Shown: positions 1-6,480, numbered from the stretch's first letter. The stretch: DNA of 6,774 bases from Deltaproteobacteria bacterium UBA3076 (GCA_002367355.1 DFBQ01000006.1:1-6774); one strand, 5' to 3'. Program-made: numbers and translations. The notes: a model not told the origin generated them from the letters alone.

Positions 1-41
1 TAACAGCTAATCGCTCAACTCAGGACTGAAGGACCTTAACA

Positions 42-611
42 ATGCTTATAGTTATCGACAACTACGACTCCTTTACTTACAACCTGGTCCAGGCCCTGGG
101 AATGCTGGGGGCGGATATTAAGGTTGTAAGAAATGATAAGGCCACTGTAGAGGAGATAGTCTCCTGGACACCGGACCACCTCCTTGTCTCTCCCGGTCCT
201 TGTACACCCAATGAGGCAGGCATATCAGTGGCTGCCATACGTCACTTTGCCGGAAAGATCCCGGTCCTGGGTGTGTGCCTCGGCCACCAGTCCATCGGGG
301 TTGCATTTGGAGGCAAGATAGTCAGGGCGGGTAGGCTTATGCACGGCAAGACATCAATGATCAAACACGATGGAAAGGGCGTATATCGCGGTCTGCCGAA
401 TCCATTCGAGGCCATGAGGTATCATTCTCTCCTTGTAGATAAGGCAACCCTTCCGGACTGTCTCGCAGTTACGGCGTGGTCGGAGCAGGACGAGCTCATG
501 GGCTTCAGGCACAGGGAGTTTCCGGTGGAGGGAGTACAATTTCACCCGGAATCCATCATGACTCCTGAGGGGATCAATCTTCTCAGGAATTTCCTGCAAA
601 CCAAAGCGTAG
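42..611 (+). CDS. trpG: Anthranilate synthase component II (glutamine amidotransferase subunit)
   Basis: This subunit hydrolyses glutamine and passes ammonia to TrpE, which turns chorismate into anthranilate in the cytoplasm. The 189-residue product is the normal length for a free-standing class I amidotransferase domain. It opens with [10 protein letters not shown] (6-15), has the oxyanion-region loop SPGPCTP (50-56), the nucleophile elbow GVCLGHQ with Cys79, HGKTS (101-105), and the catalytic pair in FHPES (His168, Glu170). The ATG is supported by AAGGA at 29-33, eight bases upstream. It is first of the six trp genes seen; trpE is expected immediately upstream but only 41 bases are visible. 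TrpG and PabA are close relatives, so a second role with PabB in folate synthesis is possible. The trp context makes TrpG the main call. It is not fused to TrpE or TrpD. Confidence 0.97.
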   Translation: MLIVIDNYDSFTYNLVQALGMLGADIKVVRNDKATVEEIVSWTPDHLLVSPGPCTPNEAGISVAAIRHFAGKIPVLGVCLGHQSIGVAFGGKIVRAGRLMHGKTSMIKHDGKGVYRGLPNPFEAMRYHSLLVDKATLPDCLAVTAWSEQDELMGFRHREFPVEGVQFHPESIMTPEGINLLRNFLQTKA

Positions 612-638
612 GATTAAGTGTACAGGATTAAAGGATTA
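610..638 (+). repeat. Three direct copies of AGGATTA after trpG
   Basis: AGGATTA occurs at 610-616 (overlapping the trpG stop), 624-630 and 632-638. This opens a 200-bp spacer to trpD. I see no gene in it, only this repeat and the inverted repeat that follows. No function can be read from it. Confidence 0.6.
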
Positions 639-683
639 GAGGCATAAGCGCTAAGTTGTTTTTTGTCCAGGGGGACTGAAAAA

Positions 684-800
684 ATGAACATCGAACATCG
701 AACGTCCAACATCGAATGTTGAATGGGGAAAGATAAAGAAACAGAAATAGCCGTTGAATATTGGGTGGTTGTTTTTTCATTCGATGTTGGACGTTCATCT
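684..800. repeat. Intergenic repeat pair with a 19-bp perfect inverted repeat
   Basis: The left arm (700-718) starts gaacgtccaac and is exactly the reverse complement of the right arm at 778-796. The two are separated by 59 bases. The left side begins with heptamer-like repeats (CGAACAT at 692-698, CGAAC at 699-703). The same theme, CGAATAT, recurs in the trpF-trpB gap. Short minus-strand reading frames through here translate into low-complexity strings and are products of the repeat, not genes. The right arm ends 15 bases before the trpD start codon, so in mRNA a large hairpin could form just upstream of trpD. The element looks like a dispersed intergenic repeat in opposed orientation. Its mobility and role are unknown. 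Confidence 0.8.
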
Positions 801-811
801 TTCAAGGCGCT

Positions 812-1837
812 ATGGATATATTAAAAAAGGCCATTTCTGATGTTGTCAGCAGGAAAGATCTCAGCCAGGCTGAGATTTCGTCAGTTATGGAAATAATTAT
901 AGAGGGAGAGGCGACACCTGCCCAGATCGGCGCCCTCCTCACGGGCCTGAGGATGAAGGGCGAGACTGTAGATGAAATAGCCGGCGCGGCCGAGGTCATG
1001 AGGGAGAAGGCCGTGCGTATCCATGTGAATCTGTCCCTGGGAGAATCATTGGTTGACACCTGCGGGACCGGAGGCGACGGAGCACAGACCTTCAATGTGT
1101 CAACAACAGCCGCTTTTGTGGTTGCAGGGGCCGGTGTCAAGGTTGCAAAGCACGGCAACCGTTCCGTGTCCAGCAGGTCAGGGAGTGCGGATGTGCTTGA
1201 GGCCCTGGGTGTAAACCTGGCTCTATCACCGGAGGATGTGGCAAGGGCAGTGGAGACCGTAGGTATGGGTTTTATGTTCGCCCCTGCCCTTCATCCGGCC
1301 ATGAAGTATGCCATAGGACCGAGACGGGAGATAGGCATCCGCACTATATTCAATGTCCTCGGACCCCTTACAAACCCTGCGTGGGCAAATGTGCAGCTAC
1401 TTGGAGTCTATGACCCCGTGCTTACAAGGCCCCTTGCAGAGGTCCTCGGGCGACTCGGCAGTAAAAGGGCCTGGGTAGTACACGGAGAAGGAGGGCTGGA
1501 CGAACTCAGCCTTCTGGGTAAGAGTGTTGTGGCCCAGTGGGACAAGAATGAAGTAAAGGAATTCGTGATCAGACCGGAAGATGCAGGGCTTAAGCCATGC
1601 AAAATCGAGGATCTGAAAGGCGGAGACGCAGAAGAAAACGCCCGGATACTAAAAGACATAATCTCAGGTGAAAAGGGACCTAAAAGGGACATGATACTTC
1701 TTAACGCCGGGGCAGCCATATTTCTTGCAGACAGGGCGAAATCTCTGAGAGAAGGAGTGGCCCTGGCTGCCGAGAGCATAGATTCAATGGAAGCCATGAA
1801 AAAACTTGAGGCTCTGAAAGCCTTCAGTATGAGATAA
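812..1837 (+). CDS. trpD: Anthranilate phosphoribosyltransferase
   Basis: TrpD joins anthranilate to PRPP to give phosphoribosyl-anthranilate, the second step of the branch. From the ATG at 812 the product is 341 residues, the usual length for unfused TrpD. Motifs in order are CGTGGDG (84-90, PRPP pyrophosphate binding), KHGNRSVSSRSGSAD (113-127), GPLTNPA (184-190, anthranilate region), and HGEGGLDE (224-231), where HGxDGLDE is more usual. The frame stays open upstream to a TTG at 761, but those 17 codons run through the intergenic repeat and lack family similarity. ATG 812 has AAGG at 804-807 and gives the standard MDILKKAI-type start. trpC follows after four bases, so the two are translationally linked. 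Confidence 0.96.
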   Translation: MDILKKAISDVVSRKDLSQAEISSVMEIIIEGEATPAQIGALLTGLRMKGETVDEIAGAAEVMREKAVRIHVNLSLGESLVDTCGTGGDGAQTFNVSTTAAFVVAGAGVKVAKHGNRSVSSRSGSADVLEALGVNLALSPEDVARAVETVGMGFMFAPALHPAMKYAIGPRREIGIRTIFNVLGPLTNPAWANVQLLGVYDPVLTRPLAEVLGRLGSKRAWVVHGEGGLDELSLLGKSVVAQWDKNEVKEFVIRPEDAGLKPCKIEDLKGGDAEENARILKDIISGEKGPKRDMILLNAGAAIFLADRAKSLREGVALAAESIDSMEAMKKLEALKAFSMR

Positions 1838-1841
1838 CACA

Positions 1842-2618
1842 ATGAGCATCCTGGACACAATAATCGCCCACAAGAGGGCGGAATTAAAAGAAAAGCATCG
1901 AAAAGGGCTTATCCCTCCAGAGCATGAAGTTTCTTCTCCGAGGGGATTTCGAGAGGCCCTGGTTTCCGATCCGGGGGTCTCGATAATCGCAGAGGTCAAG
2001 AAGGCATCTCCTTCAAAAGGGCTCCTGTGCCCAAAATTCGACCCTGTAAGCATTGCGGAAGATTACCTGGCAGGAGGGGCAAGGGCTGTATCAGTCTTGA
2101 CCGACGAGAAGTTCTTTCAAGGGAAGCTGGAGTTTCTTCCTCAAATACGAAAGGAGATTGACCTTCCACTCCTCAGAAAAGATTTTATCATAGACCATCT
2201 TCAGGTTGAAGAGGCTAGGCTCTGGGGGGCGGATGCAGTACTCCTTATTGTAGCCGTCCTTGATGACAGCATGCTTTCAGAGCTCATGGCCCACACAAGA
2301 GAAAAAGGAATTGATACTCTGGTGGAAGTCCATAACGAACACGATATGGAAAGGGCGCTTGCTGCAAACGCTGATCTTATCGGGGTGAATAATCGTAATC
2401 TTGAGGACTTTAGCGTATCTCTTGAAACTACTTTCCGGATAAGAAAGGCCCTGCCCCAGGAAATACCCCTGGTAAGTGAAAGCGGGATCTCAACCCCTGA
2501 TGATATAAAGAGGCTCCTTGACGCAGGGATTACTGCAGCACTCATAGGAGAGGCCCTGGTAAAGGCCGAAGATCGCATCACTTCTCTTGCCGCCCTCGTT
2601 GAAGCAGGAAGGGTGTAG
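1842..2618 (+). CDS. trpC: Indole-3-glycerol phosphate synthase
   Basis: TrpC closes the ring of CdRP with loss of CO2 and water to make indole-3-glycerol phosphate. The 258-residue product is a single (beta/alpha)8 barrel of standard length, not fused to TrpF as in E. coli. Family residues are all visible: EVKKASPSKG with Glu51 and Lys53, LRKDF with the catalytic Lys113, VEVH with Glu163, GVNNRNL around Asn184, and SESGIS (212-217) at the phosphate-binding end. The ATG lies four bases after the trpD stop, and there is no good Shine-Dalgarno sequence before it. Re-initiation by ribosomes finishing trpD is the likely mode of translation (inference). Confidence 0.97.
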   Translation: MSILDTIIAHKRAELKEKHRKGLIPPEHEVSSPRGFREALVSDPGVSIIAEVKKASPSKGLLCPKFDPVSIAEDYLAGGARAVSVLTDEKFFQGKLEFLPQIRKEIDLPLLRKDFIIDHLQVEEARLWGADAVLLIVAVLDDSMLSELMAHTREKGIDTLVEVHNEHDMERALAANADLIGVNNRNLEDFSVSLETTFRIRKALPQEIPLVSESGISTPDDIKRLLDAGITAALIGEALVKAEDRITSLAALVEAGRV

Positions 2619-2622
2619 GAAT

Positions 2623-2647
2623 TTGGTGATTTAGTGATTTTGGTGAT
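2623..2647 (-). repeat. ATCACCAA octamer repeat (reverse orientation) filling the trpC-trpF spacer
   Basis: On the plus strand the spacer reads TTGGTGAT (2623-2630), TTAGTGAT (2631-2638), one extra T, then TTGGTGAT (2640-2647). This is the reverse complement of the ATCACCAA tandem found at the start of trpB. Its last copy carries GGTG (2642-2645), the only ribosome-binding-like bases ahead of the trpF ATG, so the repeat probably supplies the trpF start region. Confidence 0.75.
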
Positions 2648-2649
2648 TT

Positions 2650-3285
2650 ATGATAAAAATAAATACTGTAAAAATAAAAGTCTGCGGGCTTACTGATCCA
2701 TCAGAGGCGAAAGCAGTGGCAGAGGCAGGAGCCGACGCCATAGGACTGGTCTTTGCCAAGAGTCCAAGGAAGATAGATCCGGACAGGGCCAGAGAGATTG
2801 TTCAAAATCTGCCGCCAATGGTCCAGACAGTCGGGGTCTTTGTCAATGAGTCTTCTGAAAAAATAAGGCAGATAACAGACTATTGCGGCCTGGACCTGGT
2901 GCAATTGCATGGTGAGGAAACCCCGGAGACCTGCAAAGACCTTGCCCCCAGGGCCATAAAGGCATGGCGAATAAGGACAAAGGCCGATATTCAGGATCTT
3001 TTGCCATATCAGGAAGTTGTGAAAGCCTTCCTGCTTGATGCGTGGTCCCCGAGTGCCCATGGCGGAACAGGCGAGACCTTTGACTGGTCCATAGCGATTG
3101 AGGCAAAAAAAGTCCTCTCAAGGCCTATTATTCTCGCAGGTGGCCTGAAACCGGAAAATGTTGCCCAGGCAGTAAAACAGGTCCGGCCCTGGGGAGTGGA
3201 TGTAAGCTCGGGTGTAGAGAATGCCCCTGGGAAAAAAAATATAGACCTGGTAGCTGATTTCATACGCAGGGCCATGGTGGCTTAG
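2650..3285 (+). CDS. trpF: Phosphoribosylanthranilate isomerase
   Basis: TrpF performs the Amadori rearrangement of phosphoribosyl-anthranilate to CdRP, between the TrpD and TrpC steps. The product has 211 residues, normal for a free-standing TrpF barrel. It shows KVCGLT with the general base Cys12, LVQLHGEE (83-90), LLDAW with the general acid Asp130, the GGTGETFDW loop (138-146), LAGGL (162-166), and DVSSGVE (184-190) followed by GKK, which form the phosphate site. The ATG at 2650 adds five or six residues before the usual IKVCG start. No other in-frame start fits. The Shine-Dalgarno is weak (GGTG, four bases upstream) and lies inside a repeat, so expression may depend on coupling to trpC, which ends 31 bases earlier. 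Confidence 0.96.
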   Translation: MIKINTVKIKVCGLTDPSEAKAVAEAGADAIGLVFAKSPRKIDPDRAREIVQNLPPMVQTVGVFVNESSEKIRQITDYCGLDLVQLHGEETPETCKDLAPRAIKAWRIRTKADIQDLLPYQEVVKAFLLDAWSPSAHGGTGETFDWSIAIEAKKVLSRPIILAGGLKPENVAQAVKQVRPWGVDVSSGVENAPGKKNIDLVADFIRRAMVA

Positions 3286-3310
3286 AATCATTCAGTCATC
3301 ATCACGGGAA

Positions 3311-3369
3311 GTTAAAACGTTAAAACAACGAATATCGAATATCGAACAAGGAACCGCAGAATGTCGAAG
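3311..3369. repeat. Intergenic repeats in the trpF-trpB gap
   Basis: GTTAAAAC is present twice in tandem (3311-3318, 3319-3326). Then CGAATAT appears twice (3329-3335, 3336-3342), followed by CGAAC, and ends with a degenerate AATGTCGAAG at 3360-3369. The heptamer part matches the style of the trpG-trpD repeat (CGAACAT). The rest of the 181-bp gap (3370-3453) shows no gene and no clear terminator. It has only a 4-bp CCCT/AGGG stem (3417-3420/3429-3432). Confidence 0.7.
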
Positions 3370-3466
3370 TAAGGGCCGGGTAAAAAATAAAGCCATATAG
3401 CAAAATCTCCGCTAAGCCCTTCCCGCTGAGGGTAGGTAGGGATGGACTATTACAAAGGAAGGAATA

Positions 3467-4693
3467 GTGAATAAATCAACCAATCACCAAATCACCAAAT
3501 CACCAAATCACTCAGGTCACTTTGGTCTCTACGGAGGCCGCTTTGTGCCGGAGACACTTATGCCCGCCATTACGGAGCTGGATTCCGCATACAGGGAGGC
3601 CAGACAGGATGCCGGCTTTAAAAAGGAACTCAATCAGATCCTCAAGCATTACGTGGGGCGCCCTACACCGCTTTACGAGGCAAAAGGTCTGCAAGAGGCC
3701 GTAGGCGGCGGCATAAGGGTATTTCTCAAGCGGGAAGATCTCGCCCACACAGGGGCGCATAAGATCAACAACACTATCGGCCAAGTGCTCCTGGCAAAAC
3801 GCATGGGAAAGACAAGGATCATAGCGGAGACCGGCGCAGGACAGCACGGTGTGGCTACTGCAACCGCGGCTGCCCTGATGGGCCTGAAGTGTGAAGTTTA
3901 CATGGGCCGCAAGGACATGGTGCGCCAGTCCATGAACGTCTTTCGCATGGAACTAACCGGAGCAAAGGTCATCCCTGTGCTCTCAGGGACACAGACCCTT
4001 AAGGACGCAATAAACGAGACAATACGGGACTGGGTCACTAATGTTGGGAATACATACTATGTCATAGGCTCTGTGGTGGGTCCCCATCCATATCCAATGA
4101 TGGTTCGGAATTTTCAGTGCGTAATCGGAAGGGAGACGCGAAGGCAAATCAGACAGCTTGCCGGATGCCTGCCGGACGTGGTGATGGCCTGCGTTGGCGG
4201 CGGGAGTAACGCCATGGGGATCTTCTATCCATTCATTAAGGACCAGGGAATACGACTGATAGGAGTTGAGGCGGCAGGAAAAGGTGTTGAAACAGACTTT
4301 CACTCTGCCCCCCTGGCTGTTGGCAGCCCAGGTGTGCTTCACGGCGCCATGAGCTATCTATTGCAGGACCGCTGGGGTCAGATAAAAGGTGCTCACTCGC
4401 TGGCCCCGGGGCTTGACTATCCGGGTGTGGGACCGGAGCACAGCGTCTTTAAGGACTCAGGCAGGGTCGAATATGTAGCAGTTGATGATGAACAGGCCCT
4501 TGAGGCATTCAGGCTGCTGTCAGAGACGGATGGAATCATACCTGCCCTGGAAAGCGCCCATGCCGTTGCATACCTGAAGGAGCTTGCCCCTTCTCTTCCC
4601 AAGGGGAGCATTGTGGTGATCAACCTCTCCGGAAGGGGAGACAAAGACGTTGCAACAGTTGCGGAATTGATCAAGGAGAGGGCAGACAAATGA
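3467..4693 (+). CDS. trpB: Tryptophan synthase beta chain
   Basis: TrpB is the PLP enzyme that condenses indole with serine, as the beta part of the alpha2-beta2 complex with TrpA. The 408-residue product has the PLP lysine in HTGAHKINN (Lys99), the catalytic Glu121 in ETGAGQHG, the phosphate cradle GGGSNAMG (244-251), and SGRGDKD (388-394) near the pyridine nitrogen. The TEGIIPALE motif reads TDGIIPALE (354-362), a conservative change. The start is GTG 3467, backed by AAAGGAAGG at 3454-3462. No other start exists before the conserved region at about residue 18. Residues 6-15 ([10 protein letters not shown]) are encoded by an ATCACCAA tandem repeat and form an extension unlike other TrpB N-termini. 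The stop overlaps trpA. Confidence 0.97.
   Translation: MNKSTNHQITKSPNHSGHFGLYGGRFVPETLMPAITELDSAYREARQDAGFKKELNQILKHYVGRPTPLYEAKGLQEAVGGGIRVFLKREDLAHTGAHKINNTIGQVLLAKRMGKTRIIAETGAGQHGVATATAAALMGLKCEVYMGRKDMVRQSMNVFRMELTGAKVIPVLSGTQTLKDAINETIRDWVTNVGNTYYVIGSVVGPHPYPMMVRNFQCVIGRETRRQIRQLAGCLPDVVMACVGGGSNAMGIFYPFIKDQGIRLIGVEAAGKGVETDFHSAPLAVGSPGVLHGAMSYLLQDRWGQIKGAHSLAPGLDYPGVGPEHSVFKDSGRVEYVAVDDEQALEAFRLLSETDGIIPALESAHAVAYLKELAPSLPKGSIVVINLSGRGDKDVATVAELIKERADK
3483..3511 (+). repeat. ATCACCAA tandem octamer repeat inside the trpB reading frame
   Basis: ATCACC recurs at 3483, 3491 and 3499, with a final ATCAC at 3507, giving a period of exactly eight bases. Since eight is not a multiple of three, each copy is read in a different frame, giving the peptide NHQITKSP and then NH again. 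The same unit in the reverse orientation fills the trpC-trpF spacer. Confidence 0.85.
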
Positions 4694-5517
4694 ACAGAAT
4701 AGATCGCATGTTCTCACAGCTCAAAAAAAGGAAAGAAGCAGCGCTCATCCCGTTCATAACCACCGGAGACCCGGACATTGCCACCACGGAGGCCCTAATA
4801 TTGGAGATGGACCGACAGGGGGCGGACCTTATAGAACTTGGTCTCCCTTTCTCTGATCCCATAGCAGACGGCCCGACTATCCAGGCTTCAAGCCAGAGGG
4901 CCCTTCGCCACAACATAAACGCAAAGGACCTACTTGGGCTGGTTAAGAAAGTCCGGAAAAAGACAGATATACCATTGGTCCTTATGGGCTACTACAACCC
5001 CTTACTCCAATATGGCCTTTCTGCTTTCGCAAAAGACGCGGCGACCTCCGGTCTTGACGGTACCATAGTCCCTGACCTGCCCCTGGAGGAGGCCAAAGAC
5101 TGGATGGCAGCCGCAAAACCCCAAGGGCTTGCCAACATCCTGCTTGTGGCCCCGAACACCCCGGCAGATCGAGTCAAGAAGATTGCCAGGGCCACCCAGG
5201 GCTTCTTGTACTATGTTTCCATAACCGGTATTACCGGGGCAAGGACCGAACTCCCCACTGAACTGTCTCAGGGCCTTAACGGAATCAAACAGCTCACCAA
5301 CAAACCGGTGGCAGTGGGCTTCGGGATCTCCAAACCTGCCCAGGTATCCATGCTCTCCGCTGTAACAGACGGGATTATTGTTGGAAGTGCCATAATTAAA
5401 CTGATTGAGGCCCACACGATCAAACAGGGCAATGATCTTAAGGCCGGGCCCGACCTGGTCAAAAAGGTGGGAGAATTTATTGGGGAATTGAAAAAAGCTA
5501 CAAAAACGGGTTATTGA
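4690..5517 (+). CDS. trpA: Tryptophan synthase alpha chain
   Basis: TrpA cleaves indole-glycerol phosphate to indole and glyceraldehyde-3-phosphate and channels indole to TrpB. The product is 275 residues, a standard alpha chain. The catalytic acids fall at the same numbers as in the Salmonella enzyme: Glu49 in [14 protein letters not shown] and Asp60 in the same motif, with Tyr175 in FLYYVS. Loop 6 region TGITGAR (179-185) and the phosphate-site GFG (210-212) and VGSAI (231-235) are present. The ATG overlaps the trpB stop as ATGA, with AAGGAG at 4673-4678 and GAGGG at 4678-4682 upstream. This is the close coupling expected for subunits made in equal amounts. It is the last trp gene here. Confidence 0.97.
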   Translation: MNRIDRMFSQLKKRKEAALIPFITTGDPDIATTEALILEMDRQGADLIELGLPFSDPIADGPTIQASSQRALRHNINAKDLLGLVKKVRKKTDIPLVLMGYYNPLLQYGLSAFAKDAATSGLDGTIVPDLPLEEAKDWMAAAKPQGLANILLVAPNTPADRVKKIARATQGFLYYVSITGITGARTELPTELSQGLNGIKQLTNKPVAVGFGISKPAQVSMLSAVTDGIIVGSAIIKLIEAHTIKQGNDLKAGPDLVKKVGEFIGELKKATKTGY

Positions 5518-5734
5518 GCCTATCCGGGACAGGTGCCTTAAGAAGAGGATCTTTTGACACTCACTTTTCATGCGCTTTGATGCTACATGCTGTCTCCTCG
5601 TAGCAGCGTGCACGACTTGTTCGGCGACTTTTTGGCCCAATATACCTTGGTCTAATTCAAGTGTGTAAGATAAGATTGTGTTAATATCGATTACACTGAA
5701 AAAAGTCTTTTTTGAGCCGTCGCCTCGAAATAGC

Positions 5735-5764
5735 TGTATAAGTTTCGTATGTGTAACTTATATA
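5735..5764. other. Hairpin-forming inverted repeat TATAAGTT/AACTTATA
   Basis: TATAAGTT (5737-5744) and AACTTATA (5755-5762) are perfect reverse complements around a 10-base loop. In RNA a G-U pair and one more A-U pair extend the stem to 10 pairs. It is AT-rich and has no T tract, so it looks more like an operator-type or structural palindrome than a terminator. The role is unknown. Confidence 0.45.
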
Positions 5765-5791
5765 TCACGAATATATTTATATTATAGCTTT

Positions 5792-5811
5792 AAATCGACT
5801 CCGATTTTTTT
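5792..5811 (+). terminator. Weak candidate intrinsic terminator, plus strand
   Basis: AAATCG (5792-5797), a 4-base loop, and CGATTT (5802-5807) form a 6-bp stem that runs directly into seven T residues (5805-5811). The stem has only two G-C pairs, so it is weak. It would stop plus-strand read-through about 275 bases after trpA, just before the convergent DUF2283 gene. On the minus strand it could also mark the end of that gene's transcript. Confidence 0.3.
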
Positions 5812-5828
5812 GCAGGGTAATCAAATAT

Positions 5829-5987
5829 CTATTTTTTTGATGCTTTGAGTATTTCTATTTCTGTAAGCTTTCCATCTGCGGTAGTATCAATATTTACTCC
5901 TTCTGTGATTTCAATAACACCATCTGGATTTTGATCGTTTAGTTTTAGATACAAAGCATCTATTTCTTCATCATAATGTACTTTCAC
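5829..5987 (-). CDS. DUF2283 family small protein (possible antitoxin-like partner)
   Basis: This is a 52-residue protein from a GTG start. The sequence begins MKVHYDEEIDALYLKL and continues through an EITEGVNID core to LTEIEILKAS, which is the DUF2283 pattern across its whole length. The Y-D-x-E-x-D-A-L-Y-L opening and the I-x-I-L ending are typical. The start is supported by AAGGAAGAGG just upstream on the minus strand (about 5991-6000). It overlaps the stop of the upstream reading frame as GTGA (5984-5987), the sign of a two-gene operon. In many genomes DUF2283 genes sit next to a small DUF4258-type gene in a toxin-antitoxin-like layout, but biochemical function is not established. The frame is intact, although its partner is damaged. 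Codons are AT-rich compared with the trp genes. Confidence 0.88.
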   Translation of the reverse strand: MKVHYDEEIDALYLKLNDQNPDGVIEITEGVNIDTTADGKLTEIEILKASKK

Positions 5988-6220
5988 TTTCCTCTTCCTT
6001 TCTTTAATGGATAATTTGTGATTACTGTCACAATATCATTCTCAACTGCGAAAACAATCTTTATTGGATATTTAAATCCTGATACATTTCTGATTGATAC
6101 GCTATCTGCAGCCTGACCTGTGAGATACAACCGCGACGACTACCCATTCGAAGTTCCTTTGGATTGATGCCTTTCTTCTCATATACCATTATTACACTTA
6201 TTCAATCTAGCCTGCCCCAT
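5984..6220 (-). pseudogene. Frame-damaged small protein, DUF4258-like, partner of the DUF2283 gene
   Basis: Read on the minus strand, the C-terminal part is clear: RLYLTGQAADSVSIRNVSG, then KYPIKIVFAVENDIVTVITN, YPLKKGRGK and a TGA at 5984-5986. The ending beta-strand pattern and its DUF2283 neighbour suggest a DUF4258-type protein; the family call is tentative. Upstream the frame is blocked by TAG (about 6144-6146). The coherent continuation VYEKKGINPKELRMGSR lies in another frame (ATG at 6187-6189). A further in-phase beginning MGQARLNK starts at ATG 6218-6220 in the first frame. The outer ends are in phase with each other (79 codons including stop). Two opposite one-base shifts, near 6195 and 6136, would therefore restore a 78-residue protein. 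Either the gene is inactivated or the sequence has errors; an N-terminus at 6189 is the alternative. Confidence 0.6.
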
Positions 6221-6269
6221 TAAACGGTCTTTGCTTTTATTTAACCGGGGTCAATGACGTCCCTCAATT

Positions 6270-6285
6270 CCCCCATGGGGGGGGG
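6270..6285. other. CCCCCATGGGGG palindrome with a nine-G run
   Basis: Five C (6270-6274), AT, and nine G (6277-6285) make a 12-bp perfect palindrome extended by four more G. It lies in the IS leader between the presumed left end and the transposase promoter. Long G runs are prone to slippage and to read errors, so the exact length should be treated with care. Confidence 0.7.
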
Positions 6286-6399
6286 TATTTTGAAGTGGCC
6301 ATCGGGGGAGGAGAACAGGAAGATAAGGAATCAGGTAAAGAAGCTAATTTCTATTTTCCTGATAATCATTTAGGCTCTTAAGGGATTCCAGACTGATCC

Positions 6400-6429
6400 T
6401 TGAAAAGGAAAATTGTGCTTCACTATAGA
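6400..6429 (+). promoter_or_regulatory. Candidate sigma-70 promoter for the transposase
   Basis: TTGAAA (6400-6405) and TATAGA (6424-6429) are spaced by 18 bases and lie about 50 bases upstream of the transposase start. The match is moderate: 5 of 6 at -35 and 4 of 6 at -10. It sits within the IS, as expected for an element that carries its own promoter. Confidence 0.45.
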
Positions 6430-6453
6430 CATCTGAAGGCATCATCTGTATTG

Positions 6454-6479
6454 TTTCCTGGGAAATACTACCCAGGAGA
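6454..6479 (+). promoter_or_regulatory. Hairpin burying the transposase Shine-Dalgarno
   Basis: TTTCCTGGG (6454-6462) can pair with CCCAGGAGA (6471-6479) over an 8-base loop, giving nine pairs with one G-U. The AGGAG ribosome-binding site (6474-6478) is entirely within the 3' arm. Such sequestration would lower transposase translation, a known control theme in several IS families. Here it is inferred from sequence only. Confidence 0.6.
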
Positions 6480-6480
6480 A

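Larger units (their letters stand above)
5518..5828. other. Gene-free, increasingly AT-rich spacer after trpA
   Basis: I find no supportable gene here. A long minus-strand open frame covering 5002-5640 is a shadow of trpA extended into the spacer. No strong intrinsic terminator follows trpA directly. Palindromic items include AAAAAAG-T-CTTTTTT (5699-5713), a hairpin at 5735-5764, and a small stem followed by a T run at 5792-5811. GC content falls clearly from about 5640 onward, which suggests a boundary between the operon and acquired or decaying DNA. Confidence 0.6.

Noticed and set aside
1..29. Possible 3' end of trpE (eight open codons then TGA at 27-29)
   Set aside because: Too short to recognise any TrpE sequence, and stops exist in the other frames too. 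trpE upstream is likely from context only.
354..599. Antisense open frame within trpG and similar ones within trpD, trpC, trpF and trpB
   Set aside because: All lie opposite clearly functional trp genes and show no motifs or ribosome-binding sites.
614..805. 63-codon minus-strand open frame in the trpG-trpD gap
   Set aside because: It is translated repeat sequence (MLDVRCSMF-like strings), not a protein gene.
761..811. Upstream extension of trpD from TTG 761
   Set aside because: The extra 17 codons run through the inverted repeat and have no family similarity. ATG 812 has a Shine-Dalgarno and gives the normal TrpD length.
5518..5560. Terminator directly after trpA
   Set aside because: Only weak CCT/AGG pairing with mismatches and no T run. 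I could not support it.
5002..5640. 212-codon minus-strand open frame across the trpA end
   Set aside because: It is mostly antisense to trpA, has no recognisable motif, and the part beyond trpA has no ribosome-binding support.
6330..6363. ATCAGG/CCTGAT inverted repeat in the IS leader
   Set aside because: Six-base arms around a 22-base loop with only a small inner stem. It could be chance and has no following T run.
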